DNA of 64,000 bases, taken from positions 1-64,000 of the forward strand of contig JALONR010000024.1 of NCBI GenBank assembly GCA_025454815.1, written 5' to 3'. Below, piece after piece: positions 44,784 through 53,343 of this stretch. This DNA is from Bacteroidales bacterium. GTDB lineage: Bacteria > Bacteroidota > Bacteroidia > Bacteroidales > VadinHA17. A program made the position numbers and the translations under genes. The notes beneath the pieces are model-generated. The model searched no databases, was not told the DNA's origin, and worked only from the letters and a program-made list of their open reading frames with translations. Position 1 is the first letter of the stretch; every line of letters starts with the position of its first letter.

Positions 44784-45437
44784 ATGAGCCATCTTGTTGC
44801 ACCTTCACTTCTTGCTGCTGATTTTGCCAACCTCGCTTCCGATGTGGAGATGATTAATGACAGTGAGGCTGACTGGCTTCACCTTGACATCATGGACGGC
44901 CTGTTTGTGCCCAATATCTCCTTCGGATTCCCCGTGATGGAAGCGGTGCGTGACCTCTCCGTCAAGCCTCTCGATGTGCACCTGATGATAGTTGACCCCG
45001 ACAGGTACCTTGAACGGTTCAGAGAAGCCGGTGCCTCCAATCTCACGGTGCACTATGAAGCATGCCATAACCTGCACCGGACCGTGACGGAAATCAGAAG
45101 GCTGGGAATGAAGGCGGGAGTGACCCTCAATCCTCATTCACCGGTGATTTTGCTAAAGGATATACTTCCGTACATTGACATGGTGCTGCTGATGACCGTT
45201 AATCCCGGTTATGGAGGACAGACTTTTATCCCGGGCAGTATAAACAAGATCGGAGAGCTGCGAAGCATGATTGACGACGGCGGGTATGACGTGATGATTG
45301 AAGTGGACGGAGGCATCGATCTTCACAATGCCCCTGTGCTTGTGCACGCAGGGGTTGACGTGCTGGTTGCCGGCAACACTGTATTTTCCTCCTCAAACCC
45401 TGCAGAGGTGATCCGGAGGCTGAAGGAGCCTGTCTGA
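44784..45437 (+). CDS. rpe: Ribulose-phosphate 3-epimerase
   Basis: This 217-residue TIM barrel has the family motifs HLDIMDGLFVPNISFG (catalytic Asp and metal-binding His/Asp), LDVHLMIVDPDRY, VTLNPHSPV, VNPGYGGQTFIP (phosphate loop) and IEVDGGID (second catalytic Asp). It interconverts ribulose-5-phosphate and xylulose-5-phosphate in the pentose phosphate pathway. It follows rpoD by 25 bp on the same strand and could share its transcript. Confidence 0.96.
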   Translation: MSHLVAPSLLAADFANLASDVEMINDSEADWLHLDIMDGLFVPNISFGFPVMEAVRDLSVKPLDVHLMIVDPDRYLERFREAGASNLTVHYEACHNLHRTVTEIRRLGMKAGVTLNPHSPVILLKDILPYIDMVLLMTVNPGYGGQTFIPGSINKIGELRSMIDDGGYDVMIEVDGGIDLHNAPVLVHAGVDVLVAGNTVFSSSNPAEVIRRLKEPV

Positions 45438-45488
45438 GGGCGTCCGCCCTGCAGGATATCTCCGGAACAGGCCACACCACCGGTCATT

Positions 45489-46394
45489 CTAGTCCGCCAG
45501 CCTTTCTTCAATCCAGGAGATTATCATCTTCTCCCGTGAGGCATCAAACCAGTTTATCTCATTATCCCTGTTCCACCAGGTTAGTTGTTTTCGCGCGTAT
45601 CGCCTGGTATTTCTTTTGATCAGCATGACTGCCTGCTCACGGGTAGTCTCTCCGTCAAACCACCTGAACATCTCACGATAGCCTACGGTATTAAGCGCAT
45701 TCAGGCCCCTGTAATCCCTCAGTGAATAAGCCTCCTGCTCAAGACCTTGCTCCATCATCCGGTCAACCCGCGAGTCTATCCGTCGGTAGAGTTCTCCCCT
45801 GTCCCGGGTCAGCCCTGCCCTGATGATCCGGAAATCACGTTCTTTTACAGGAGCGGTGAGAAATGAGGAGTAGGGTCTGCCTGTACTTTCGGTTATCTCC
45901 AGTGCCCGGAGAAGGCGCCTGGGATTGTGCAGGTCAACTTTGGCATAGTATTCCGGATCAAGTAATTTCAGGGCTATACGCAATCCTGCAATACCTTCCT
46001 TTCCGTACATCTCAGTATATTTCTGCCTGACGGCCGGGTCAGTGTCAGGGATGTCATCCATACCCCTGCATACGGCATCCATATAGAGCATTGATCCCCC
46101 TGTCATTATTACCACAGGGTTCTTTCCGAAAAGTGAAGGGAGCAGTGCCATAACATCCCTCTCAAAGAGACTGATGCTGTAGTAGTCCGTAACAGAGAGA
46201 AATCCTATGAAATGATGTCTGACTTGTGCGAGTTCCTCGCCCGAAGGGGCGGCAGTACCAATTTTCATCTCACGGTAAAACTGCCTTGAATCACAAGATA
46301 TGATATCAGAGCCAAGCCTGCCGGCCAGCTCAATGGCAAAACCGGTCTTCCCGACGCCGGTAGGGCCGGGCAGGACTATTAGCGTATTTTTCAT
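45489..46394 (-). CDS. miaA: tRNA dimethylallyltransferase
   Basis: The 301-residue protein opens with the P-loop GPTGVGKTG and the substrate motif DIISCDSRQFYREMKIGTA (Asp and Gln contact the tRNA base and prenyl donor). HFIGFLS and RRLLRALEI follow, with a C-terminal RYARKQLTWWNRD that binds tRNA. It adds the dimethylallyl group to A37 of tRNAs reading UNN codons. Its start is 21 bp from the stop of the pRiA4b ORF-3-like gene, which is probably in the same operon. Confidence 0.95.
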   Translation of the reverse strand: MKNTLIVLPGPTGVGKTGFAIELAGRLGSDIISCDSRQFYREMKIGTAAPSGEELAQVRHHFIGFLSVTDYYSISLFERDVMALLPSLFGKNPVVIMTGGSMLYMDAVCRGMDDIPDTDPAVRQKYTEMYGKEGIAGLRIALKLLDPEYYAKVDLHNPRRLLRALEITESTGRPYSSFLTAPVKERDFRIIRAGLTRDRGELYRRIDSRVDRMMEQGLEQEAYSLRDYRGLNALNTVGYREMFRWFDGETTREQAVMLIKRNTRRYARKQLTWWNRDNEINWFDASREKMIISWIEERLAD

Positions 46395-46415
46395 AGGATC
46401 AGGTGAGGTGAAGGT

Positions 46416-46985
46416 TCAATCCTCTTCCTCCTCTTCCCGGTTCTCGATATTGTCAAATTCCGAAAGATCATCCTCGTCTTCTCCCTCGAAGAAGATTTCA
46501 TCGTCAACAACATCACTGTCAACACCGTCATCGTCCTCATCATCGGTAACAACGAGGTTATTGTATTTCTTTCGTGCCACACCGCCGAAGGTAACCTGTT
46601 TCGGGGGCAATCCCTTGGAGTTGATGCACACAGGATATTCCTTGTCGTCCTCTTCCCTGAACTCGCCAACATACTCCACGAAGAGAGCCCTGTCATTGAA
46701 AAAGTCAAAAACATAGAGTAGTTTCTGGTTCTTGCGGAAAATTACCTCTTCAAGTACGGCATTCTCCATTGTGGATGAGCCGGCACCCATGTCAAACAGG
46801 GTGAACTCTTCCTCTTTCTCCCAGCTCTCCGTAGCCATGAAGAAGGAAGCAATCTGTGACCTGTCAAACTCAAGCTCATCCTGCAATGCATTATGAAAAT
46901 CGAGTAAACTGTGACTGTCGAGAAACTCAAACTCCCTTACAAACGCCTCATCCTCATCAGATAATACCACAAATCTGTATACCAT
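46416..46985 (-). CDS. Plasmid pRiA4b ORF-3-like protein with acidic tail
   Basis: The 189-residue protein matches the pRiA4b ORF-3/IS1096 TnpR-like fold: MVYRFVVLSDEDEAFVREFE, then FHNALQDELEFDRSQIASFF, LLYVFDFFNDRALFVEYVGE and PPKQVTFGGVARKKYNN. Proteins of this fold sit in many chromosomes without a nearby transposon, and their function is unknown. The last ~40 residues are strongly acidic (VTDDEDDDGVDSDVVDDEIF onward), a disordered tail not needed for the fold. It is upstream of miaA on the same strand. I start at the ATG at 46985; the frame reaches 46994. Confidence 0.82.
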   Translation of the reverse strand: MVYRFVVLSDEDEAFVREFEFLDSHSLLDFHNALQDELEFDRSQIASFFMATESWEKEEEFTLFDMGAGSSTMENAVLEEVIFRKNQKLLYVFDFFNDRALFVEYVGEFREEDDKEYPVCINSKGLPPKQVTFGGVARKKYNNLVVTDDEDDDGVDSDVVDDEIFFEGEDEDDLSEFDNIENREEEEED

Positions 46986-47034
46986 GATACTCACTTTTTC
47001 AACCTGTGCAATTTAATATTTTTTATATATAGAT

Positions 47035-48087
47035 TCACTGCGCCTCATTTTTTTTTAACAGGAAGCTGATTGTGTCCGTATTGTCTGCATAATCCCATAA
47101 TTCGGGCTGTTGCGTTGTGCCGAAAGGGAGATGGCCGTGCCCTGTGATACACTGAAGCAGGTTATTTTTCATCGCACTGGTTATCGCGGGCTCACTTCCT
47201 GCGGTATAATATTCATAATGGACCACAGCCACCGGAGGTGTAAGGGAGGGTGATTCCCTCAGCAATACAAAGCCGCCATCAATGAAATGCTCACGGTTAA
47301 CCATCATGACAGCCCGATGGTGATCATAGTTGACATCATACTTATAATGGGAGCGCAGATTCGCGAAGCGCTGCCATGCAGGAAGGATGGAAGCCGGGTC
47401 ATACCCTTCCGGGAGGAAGAGTTTGGAGACGTTGCGGCATCCAAGCCCGAAATACGAAAAAACATCATCACCCAGCCTTTCAAGCTCCTCATCACTTTCT
47501 GTACCGTCAAGTATGGCAATACTGTTTCGGTTGCGCCTTATAATGGCCGGGACTTTCCTGAAGTAATATTCAAAGTATCTTGAAGTGTTGTTGCTTCCCG
47601 TGGCAATAACCCTGTCGAATCCTTTTAGTCTGTCTGTGGTCATCGCTATGAGGGAGGCAAAAGCAGGCTCAATTTCACACAATGTTCCGGCCAGGGCTCT
47701 CATCAGTATCTCATCCTTGGTGCTCAGCCTGGCATGAATCCTGTTCCCGGTGATCAGCACGCAAAGCATGTCATGGAACCCTACCATCGGTATGTTTCCT
47801 GCCATTACCACCCCTACCGTAACCGGTTTCCTTTCTTGCTGCAACTCCGGATAAGCTGACAGCCATTTTTTAAGCTTTTCCCTGGTGAGTGTGTTACCCG
47901 TTGCAAGAAGGGCACGTCTTACGTTATCAGGAGTAAACCATGGATTGGACAGGTGAACCGTCTCAATGAGCTCTGCGAAACGGCCGGCCGGGCCTGTGGC
48001 AGAATCTGCAGTACAATTACGCATCACCCCGCCCAGCTCCGCAAATGCTTCAATGCCTCTATCAATGGTAACACAACCGGGTTTCAC
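47035..48087 (-). CDS. Acyl-CoA reductase (LuxC-like)
   Basis: The 350-residue protein has an aldehyde-dehydrogenase-like fold of the LuxC family: PWFTPDNVRRALLATGNTL, VTVGVVMAGNIPMVGFHDML (nucleotide-binding loop), STKDEILMRAL, and the catalytic Cys in YFGLGCRNVSKLFLP. LuxC reduces acyl groups to aldehydes with NADPH; in non-luminous Bacteroidota the real substrate is unknown. The start codon would be GTG at 48087. A TACCTTTG box lies at 48100-48093, so the message may be nearly leaderless or start further inside. It is divergent from the FtsX-type permease. Confidence 0.87.
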   Translation of the reverse strand: MKPGCVTIDRGIEAFAELGGVMRNCTADSATGPAGRFAELIETVHLSNPWFTPDNVRRALLATGNTLTREKLKKWLSAYPELQQERKPVTVGVVMAGNIPMVGFHDMLCVLITGNRIHARLSTKDEILMRALAGTLCEIEPAFASLIAMTTDRLKGFDRVIATGSNNTSRYFEYYFRKVPAIIRRNRNSIAILDGTESDEELERLGDDVFSYFGLGCRNVSKLFLPEGYDPASILPAWQRFANLRSHYKYDVNYDHHRAVMMVNREHFIDGGFVLLRESPSLTPPVAVVHYEYYTAGSEPAITSAMKNNLLQCITGHGHLPFGTTQQPELWDYADNTDTISFLLKKNEAQ

Positions 48088-48166
48088 ACGGGCAAAGGTA
48101 AAAAATGTGAGCAGAAATTAAGAAAAGATGTATCTTAGTTCCTTAATACAATCCGGAGGAAGTACA

Positions 48167-49408
48167 GTGAGGGGATTAACGTTATTCTGGGAGAACATCA
48201 GGGTTGCTTTCAAGGCAATCAGGTCAAACCGGGTGCGGGCAGCGCTTACAATGGCCATCATCGCTTTCGGCATAATGGCCCTTGTCGGCATTCTTACAGC
48301 CATTGACGGACTGAAGAGCACCCTGACAGAACAGTTTACAATGATGGGAGCCAACTCCTTCTCTATTACCTCCAGGTCAATGCGGGTCACTATAGGCGGA
48401 GAACATATCAGAACCAAAAACCATTCTCATATCACCTACAGGGAAGCACAGGAATTCAAGCAAAGATTCCGCGAACCGGCCTGGGTATCAGTCTCCTTCA
48501 ATGCTTCAGGACTTGCAGAATACAGGTTTGGAAACAAAAAAACCAATCCGAACATAACGGTCATTGGCGCAGACGAGAATTACATGACAATCGCCGGACA
48601 GGAACTGGAATCAGGACGCAATTTCTCGCAGGAGGACCTGGCAGGCAGCAGGCATGTTGTGATCATCGGGCAGGATATTGTGAGGTTCCTGTTCCCCGGT
48701 GTTGACCCGATAGGGAAGGAGATAAGCCTTCCCGGCCTGAAGCTTACCGTAATCGGAGTGATCAGGAGCATGGGGGCAAGTATGATGGGAAGTGACCAGC
48801 TGACCATCATACCCATATCCACGGCAAGACAATACTTCTCCAGGCCCAACATTACCTATAATATAGGTATCATGCCGCAGAAATCGGTCAGCCTTGACAT
48901 GATGACCAGCGAGGCGGAAGGAATCTTCCGCATTGTGCGGAACCTTGACCCGAGGGATGAGTCGGACTTCAATATCCAGAAAAGCGACTCAATAATTGAG
49001 ATGCTGATGGAAAACATAAAGTATGTCACCCTGGCGGCTACCATAATAGGTCTGATCACTCTCTTCGGGGCTGCAGTTGGCCTGATGAACATTATGCTGG
49101 TCTCAGTCACCGAACGGACCCGTGAAATAGGGGTGAGGAAAGCGCTCGGTGCACGAAAATCTGTGATCAGGCAGCAATTCCTGTATGAATCGGTGATAAT
49201 CGGCCAGATGGGCGGATTGCTTGGCATCCTGGCGGGAATATTGATGGGCAACCTGGTATCACTGGGGATGGGTTCCAGCTTTACCGTTCCCTGGGTATGG
49301 GTTATAGGAGGAGTGCTTGCCTGTTTTGTTGTGGGCATTGCCTCGGGTTACTTCCCTGCTGTCAAGGCCTCTTCGGTTGACCCCATTGAGGCACTGCGTT
49401 ATGAATGA
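48167..49408 (+). CDS. MacB/FtsX-type ABC transporter permease
   Basis: The 413-residue protein has one N-terminal membrane helix (ALTMAIIAFGIMALVGILTA), a large periplasmic MacB-like domain (FSITSRSMRVTIGGEH; TVIGADENYMTIAGQELESG; IIGQDIVRFLFPGVDPIGKE), then three helices of the FtsX domain with GVRKALGARKSVIRQQFLYE and the final GIASGYFPAVKASSVDPIEA. Such permeases pump or transmit force for lipoproteins, peptides or antimicrobials. No ATPase gene is adjacent, so the partner is elsewhere. I chose the GTG at 48167 because GGAGGA sits 6 nt before it; the ATG at 48128 is the alternative. Confidence 0.87.
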   Translation: MRGLTLFWENIRVAFKAIRSNRVRAALTMAIIAFGIMALVGILTAIDGLKSTLTEQFTMMGANSFSITSRSMRVTIGGEHIRTKNHSHITYREAQEFKQRFREPAWVSVSFNASGLAEYRFGNKKTNPNITVIGADENYMTIAGQELESGRNFSQEDLAGSRHVVIIGQDIVRFLFPGVDPIGKEISLPGLKLTVIGVIRSMGASMMGSDQLTIIPISTARQYFSRPNITYNIGIMPQKSVSLDMMTSEAEGIFRIVRNLDPRDESDFNIQKSDSIIEMLMENIKYVTLAATIIGLITLFGAAVGLMNIMLVSVTERTREIGVRKALGARKSVIRQQFLYESVIIGQMGGLLGILAGILMGNLVSLGMGSSFTVPWVWVIGGVLACFVVGIASGYFPAVKASSVDPIEALRYE

Positions 49409-49458
49409 TAGAAATCTCTGCTTAAAAACCTGAATGTACTGAGGAAGGAGAGAACGAG

Positions 49459-49836
49459 ATGAGCATAGAGATAATCCAGGCGGGATCGAATAACATACCA
49501 AGGATCACCTTTGATCCGGAGGAGGATGTCCTGAGCATCACCGGCCGGTCTATTGCAGAGCGTCCTGATATCATTTACACACCGCTCGAGGAGTGGATCA
49601 GGTCTCACCTTGAACGGTTCACACAGCTGAGAATCGTGATCTTTCTTGAATATATCAACAGCGGTTCCTCAAAAGCGCTTCGTGATGTTCTGAGGATGAT
49701 AAGCAGCTACAGGGCCCCTCGCTACCGGATTCGCATCACATGGCTCTATGAGGAGGATGATGAGGCCATGCACGAACTGGGTGAACACTACCGCGATTCT
49801 GCCGGGATAAACATGGATGTCCAGATGGTGCTTTAG
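49459..49836 (+). CDS. SiaC-like (DUF1987) regulatory phosphoprotein-family protein
   Basis: This 125-residue protein contains IPRITFDPEEDVLSITGRSI, then LRIVIFLEYINSGSSKALRD, the DUF1987/SiaC core. In Pseudomonas SiaC, a Thr in the corresponding NTSSSK segment is phosphorylated by kinase SiaB and dephosphorylated by SiaA. Here the segment reads NSGSSK, so Ser would be the acceptor. No siaA or siaB homolog lies in the window. It starts 50 bp after the permease gene and may share its transcript. Confidence 0.8.
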   Translation: MSIEIIQAGSNNIPRITFDPEEDVLSITGRSIAERPDIIYTPLEEWIRSHLERFTQLRIVIFLEYINSGSSKALRDVLRMISSYRAPRYRIRITWLYEEDDEAMHELGEHYRDSAGINMDVQMVL

Positions 49837-49895
49837 GTACCGTCATTTCTGCCCTCACCGTTTGCCTTGACAGGGTATCACAGTATCAAAAGCAA

Positions 49896-49921
49896 GAGGC
49901 TGCCCTTTGCGGGACAGCCTC
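49896..49921 (-). terminator. Rho-independent terminator of gap
   Basis: GAGGCTGTCCC and GGGCAGCCTC (minus-strand reading) form a 10-bp stem with one bulge, followed by TTGCTTTTG. It lies about 42 bp after the gap stop. It also faces the SiaC-like gene and may work in both directions. Confidence 0.7.
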
Positions 49922-49963
49922 CGGTATTTATTGAATCACTGAATAAATTCAGACAGGCACTGC

Positions 49964-50977
<1,014 letters not shown>

Positions 50978-51010
50978 TCAATATGTTAATATGGTTATTA
51001 AAACGAGTGA

Positions 51011-51041
51011 CAAAGGTACAAAATAAAAAGGAGAGGGCAAA
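51011..51041 (-). promoter_or_regulatory. gap promoter (TTTG, N19, TACCTTTG)
   Basis: On the minus strand TTTG (51041-51038) is followed after 19 nt by TACCTTTG (51018-51011), exact for both Bacteroidota elements. The predicted start is about 30 nt before the gap ATG. Confidence 0.75.
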
Positions 51042-51053
51042 TATGGGTGTAAA

Positions 51054-51848
51054 TTATTCCACGGGCCTTCTGCGGAGCATATCCAGGAGGCCCTGACGGT
51101 TGACCGGATCGAGGACCATACCTATCCGGTAACTGACAAATAGTGAGGGAAAGAACTGCTTGTTATCCTCGGTGGCCATAATCGGAATTTTACTGAGGAA
51201 ACCGTGAAGTGATGCACCCACCTCTATGGCGTGGGTGATCCTGTCGTTCTTGCTGTATTCAAAATTGAAGCCGGCACGCGTATAGAGTCCCGGGTAAAGC
51301 TTTAGCTCGTCAAAACCCTTGAAGAAGGAGGCCTTGCTCAAAATATCAAGCGGCTGGTGGATGGTAAGGTCAAATTTCTGCTCTTCAATCGTATAAAAAT
51401 TATCTCCCAGGAGAACAATGATCTTGTAGTATATCGGTTTTGCAAAGAGAAGGGTAGCTCCCCCTCCGGCGAACCAGCTTACAGAGACCCCTCCCAGATC
51501 ACGCTTCTCAAAAATTTCTCCCTGGTAACCGGCCCCGGCACCAATGGTCCAGTTTGAGTTCAGCTTTCCGAACACAAATGACCCGGGACTCTGAAAGTAA
51601 TAATTGGAGAGTTTTATTTCCTTGGGATGCTTGAAGCCTTCAACGCTTCCTTCCATAAACCAACGCTGATTTGGCCTGAACTGACGAAGGTCACGGTAAA
51701 TTACAGACCAGCCGTCAGAGTTGAGAGCGGCTCCGATAGATTTTTCATTACGCCAGAATAACCTGTCCTGCGGGTCAATATCTCCCTGCCCCGCGAGAGA
51801 CCCGCAGATAAGGAGTAACAGTATGACGTGCCAAAATCTCTTAATCAT
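51054..51848 (-). CDS. Exported protein, probable small outer-membrane beta-barrel
   Basis: I do not recognise the family. The 264-residue protein has a signal peptide (WHVILLLLICGSLAG) and then alternating strands rich in Gly, Tyr and Phe (NWTIGAGAGYQGEIFEKRDL; VSVSWFAGGGATLLF; YPGLYTRAGFNFEYSKNDRI; FPSLFVSYRIGMVLD). This is consistent with a small membrane barrel of 8-10 strands, followed by a charged C-terminal tail (LLDMLRRRPVE). The ATG at 51848 starts the signal peptide; the longer frame to 51980 would overlap the small lipoprotein gene just upstream. The two may be one transcript. Confidence 0.65.
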   Translation of the reverse strand: MIKRFWHVILLLLICGSLAGQGDIDPQDRLFWRNEKSIGAALNSDGWSVIYRDLRQFRPNQRWFMEGSVEGFKHPKEIKLSNYYFQSPGSFVFGKLNSNWTIGAGAGYQGEIFEKRDLGGVSVSWFAGGGATLLFAKPIYYKIIVLLGDNFYTIEEQKFDLTIHQPLDILSKASFFKGFDELKLYPGLYTRAGFNFEYSKNDRITHAIEVGASLHGFLSKIPIMATEDNKQFFPSLFVSYRIGMVLDPVNRQGLLDMLRRRPVE

Positions 51849-51891
51849 ATTTAACCTGACGTTAAGACTGGCAGCGGGACAGAAGCGATGA

Positions 51892-52017
51892 TCAGCCTGC
51901 CTGCTCCGTCGAAACAGTATCGACACTGCTGTATGCCGGGCATGCTTCACGGTTGCATGAACTGAATGCCAGCACAGCAAGAAAAGCGAGGACGGCTATT
52001 AGACCAACTTTTTTCAT
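51892..52017 (-). CDS. Small lipoprotein (41 residues)
   Basis: A complete signal peptide begins MKKVGLIAV, followed by a hydrophobic core and the lipobox FSSC at residues 18-21. The mature lipopeptide has only about 21 residues, starting CNREACPAYSSVDT, so acylation at Cys21 is expected. ATG at 52017, TGA at 51892-51894. It lies 43 bp upstream of the beta-barrel-like gene, with a TAATTTTG promoter box 23 bp before the ATG. Short Cys-x(n)-CPAY lipoproteins are frequent in Bacteroidota; function unknown. Confidence 0.72.
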   Translation of the reverse strand: MKKVGLIAVLAFLAVLAFSSCNREACPAYSSVDTVSTEQAG

Positions 52018-52040
52018 AATACCTGCCTTTAAGTCTGAGA

Positions 52041-52048
52041 CAAAATTA
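52041..52048 (-). promoter_or_regulatory. Candidate -7 element (TAATTTTG) for the small lipoprotein gene
   Basis: TAATTTTG on the minus strand is an exact TAnnTTTG match, 23 bp upstream of the 52017 ATG. A GTTG (52067-52064) is only 15 nt further upstream, closer than usual for a -33 box. Confidence 0.45.
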
Positions 52049-52149
52049 ACTTTATTTTTAAAACAACATTTGTGCCATATTATTATTTGATCTGTAACCT
52101 TTTTTAAACCAACGGGTCTGAAGTTTGTTATCTGTAAAACCGGTAAACG

Positions 52150-53085
52150 ATGAAAATCAAGGGTTATATCACACTGATAATAATGATACTTCTGCTTTCA
52201 ATGGAAAAGGAAATAAAATCACAGGAGAGGGCTGCCTACAATGATCTTACGGCCCAGGAATCAAAGGTAATTATCAATAAGGCAACTGAATACCCCTTCA
52301 CGGGGCTATATGAAAAGTTCAATGCGAAGGGGACTTACCTTTGCAAGCAGTGCGGCAGCGCACTTTACCATTCGGAAACCAAGTTCGATGCGGGATGCGG
52401 CTGGCCCAGCTTTGACGATGAGATCAGCGGGGCGGTGAAACGGATCAGGGATGCTGACGGTATGCGGACCGAGATTGTCTGTGCATCATGCGAGGGTCAC
52501 CTGGGACATGTCTTCACCGGGGAGGGATTTACTCCGAAAAACACCCGTCATTGCGTAAACTCCATCTCACTTGACTTCGTTCCCCAGGTGCTGCCGGCAG
52601 GAACATACGGTACCGCACTCTTCGCGGGTGGATGCTTCTGGGGAGTTGAATTCTTTCTTCAGAAGGAACCGGGAGTGGTGGCCGTGGTCTCAGGTTACAC
52701 GGGAGGCCACGTTAAGAACCCTTCTTACCGAGAGGTATGCAATGGCACAACCGGTCATGCCGAGACTGTAAAAGTTACGTATGACACGAAAAAGACATCC
52801 TATGAAAAGCTGGTAAAGCTCTTCCTTGAAATACATGACCCCACACAGGTAGGAAGACAGGGGCCTGACATCGGAGACCAATACCGTTCGGAGATCTTCT
52901 GGAAGAATGAGGAACAAAGGAAAACAGCCTCGAAATATCTTGATCTTCTTCGCCAGAAGGGACTTAAGGTGGCAACCCAGCTGACAAAAGCCACCGAGTT
53001 CTACCCTGCAGAGGAGTATCACCAGGATTACTACTTCCGGAACGGGAAAACGCCCTACTGCCACGGGTACACAAAAAGATTTTAG
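52150..53085 (+). CDS. msrAB: MsrB-MsrA fusion, exported methionine sulfoxide reductase
   Basis: The 311-residue protein has an N-terminal signal segment (ITLIIMILLLSM). Residues 25-140 are MsrB: the zinc-binding CKQCG and CASCEGH pairs, GCGWPSF, and the catalytic Cys in NTRHCVNSISL. Residues 150-311 are MsrA: FAGGCFWGVE with the catalytic Cys, VSGYTGG, EIHDPTQVGRQGPDIGDQYR, and a C-terminal FRNGKTPYCHGY with the resolving Cys. The order MsrB then MsrA is the reverse of PilB-type and some other fusions. It repairs both S- and R-sulfoxides of methionine in exported proteins. Its stop codon lies in the first unit of a 20-bp repeat array. Confidence 0.94.
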   Translation: MKIKGYITLIIMILLLSMEKEIKSQERAAYNDLTAQESKVIINKATEYPFTGLYEKFNAKGTYLCKQCGSALYHSETKFDAGCGWPSFDDEISGAVKRIRDADGMRTEIVCASCEGHLGHVFTGEGFTPKNTRHCVNSISLDFVPQVLPAGTYGTALFAGGCFWGVEFFLQKEPGVVAVVSGYTGGHVKNPSYREVCNGTTGHAETVKVTYDTKKTSYEKLVKLFLEIHDPTQVGRQGPDIGDQYRSEIFWKNEEQRKTASKYLDLLRQKGLKVATQLTKATEFYPAEEYHQDYYFRNGKTPYCHGYTKRF

Positions 53086-53203
53086 CCGGCAGTAACAGTC
53101 AGCAGCCGGCAGTATCAGTCAGCAACCGGCCGCACCAGTCAACAGCCGGCTGCACCAGTCAGCAGCCGGCGGCACCAGTCAGCAGCCGGCCGCACCAGTT
53201 TGA
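53084..53203. repeat. Six tandem copies of a 20-bp unit
   Basis: AGCCGGC-type units (AGCCGGCAGTAACAGTCAGC and variants) repeat with an exact 20-bp period from 53084 to 53203. The first unit includes the last base of the msrAB stop codon. The core AGCCGGC could form small hairpins, but no terminator tail is present. Confidence 0.92.
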
Positions 53204-53274
53204 TACTCCGACGCAGGAGGAGGTTCAATCCCGTTTCCCCCAGAGGGCGGATCGGGACGTCAGTATGCGGTCAA

Positions 53275-53311
53275 ATAAAAAACCCCCGACAGCCGTCAGG
53301 CATATCGGGGG
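53275..53311 (-). terminator. Rho-independent terminator of the BNR-repeat gene
   Basis: CCCCCGA and TCGGGGG (53283-53311) form a 7-bp stem. On the minus strand it is followed by TTTTTTATTT, about 33 bp after the stop codon at 53344. It points away from msrAB. Confidence 0.85.
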
Positions 53312-53343
53312 TCTGAATTCTCAAATCTCAAATCTCGAATCCC

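Noticed and set aside
45436..45450. AGGGCG-TC-CGCCCT hairpin after rpe as terminator
   Set aside because: The 2-nt loop cannot form without opening the stem, and there is no T-run.
46416..46985. Insertion-sequence remnant (pRiA4b ORF-3/IS1096 TnpR-like name)
   Set aside because: No transposase, inverted repeats or target duplication nearby; the gene sits in a housekeeping operon.
51849..51980. 44-residue extension of the beta-barrel-like protein
   Set aside because: It overlaps the small lipoprotein gene and would bury the signal peptide.
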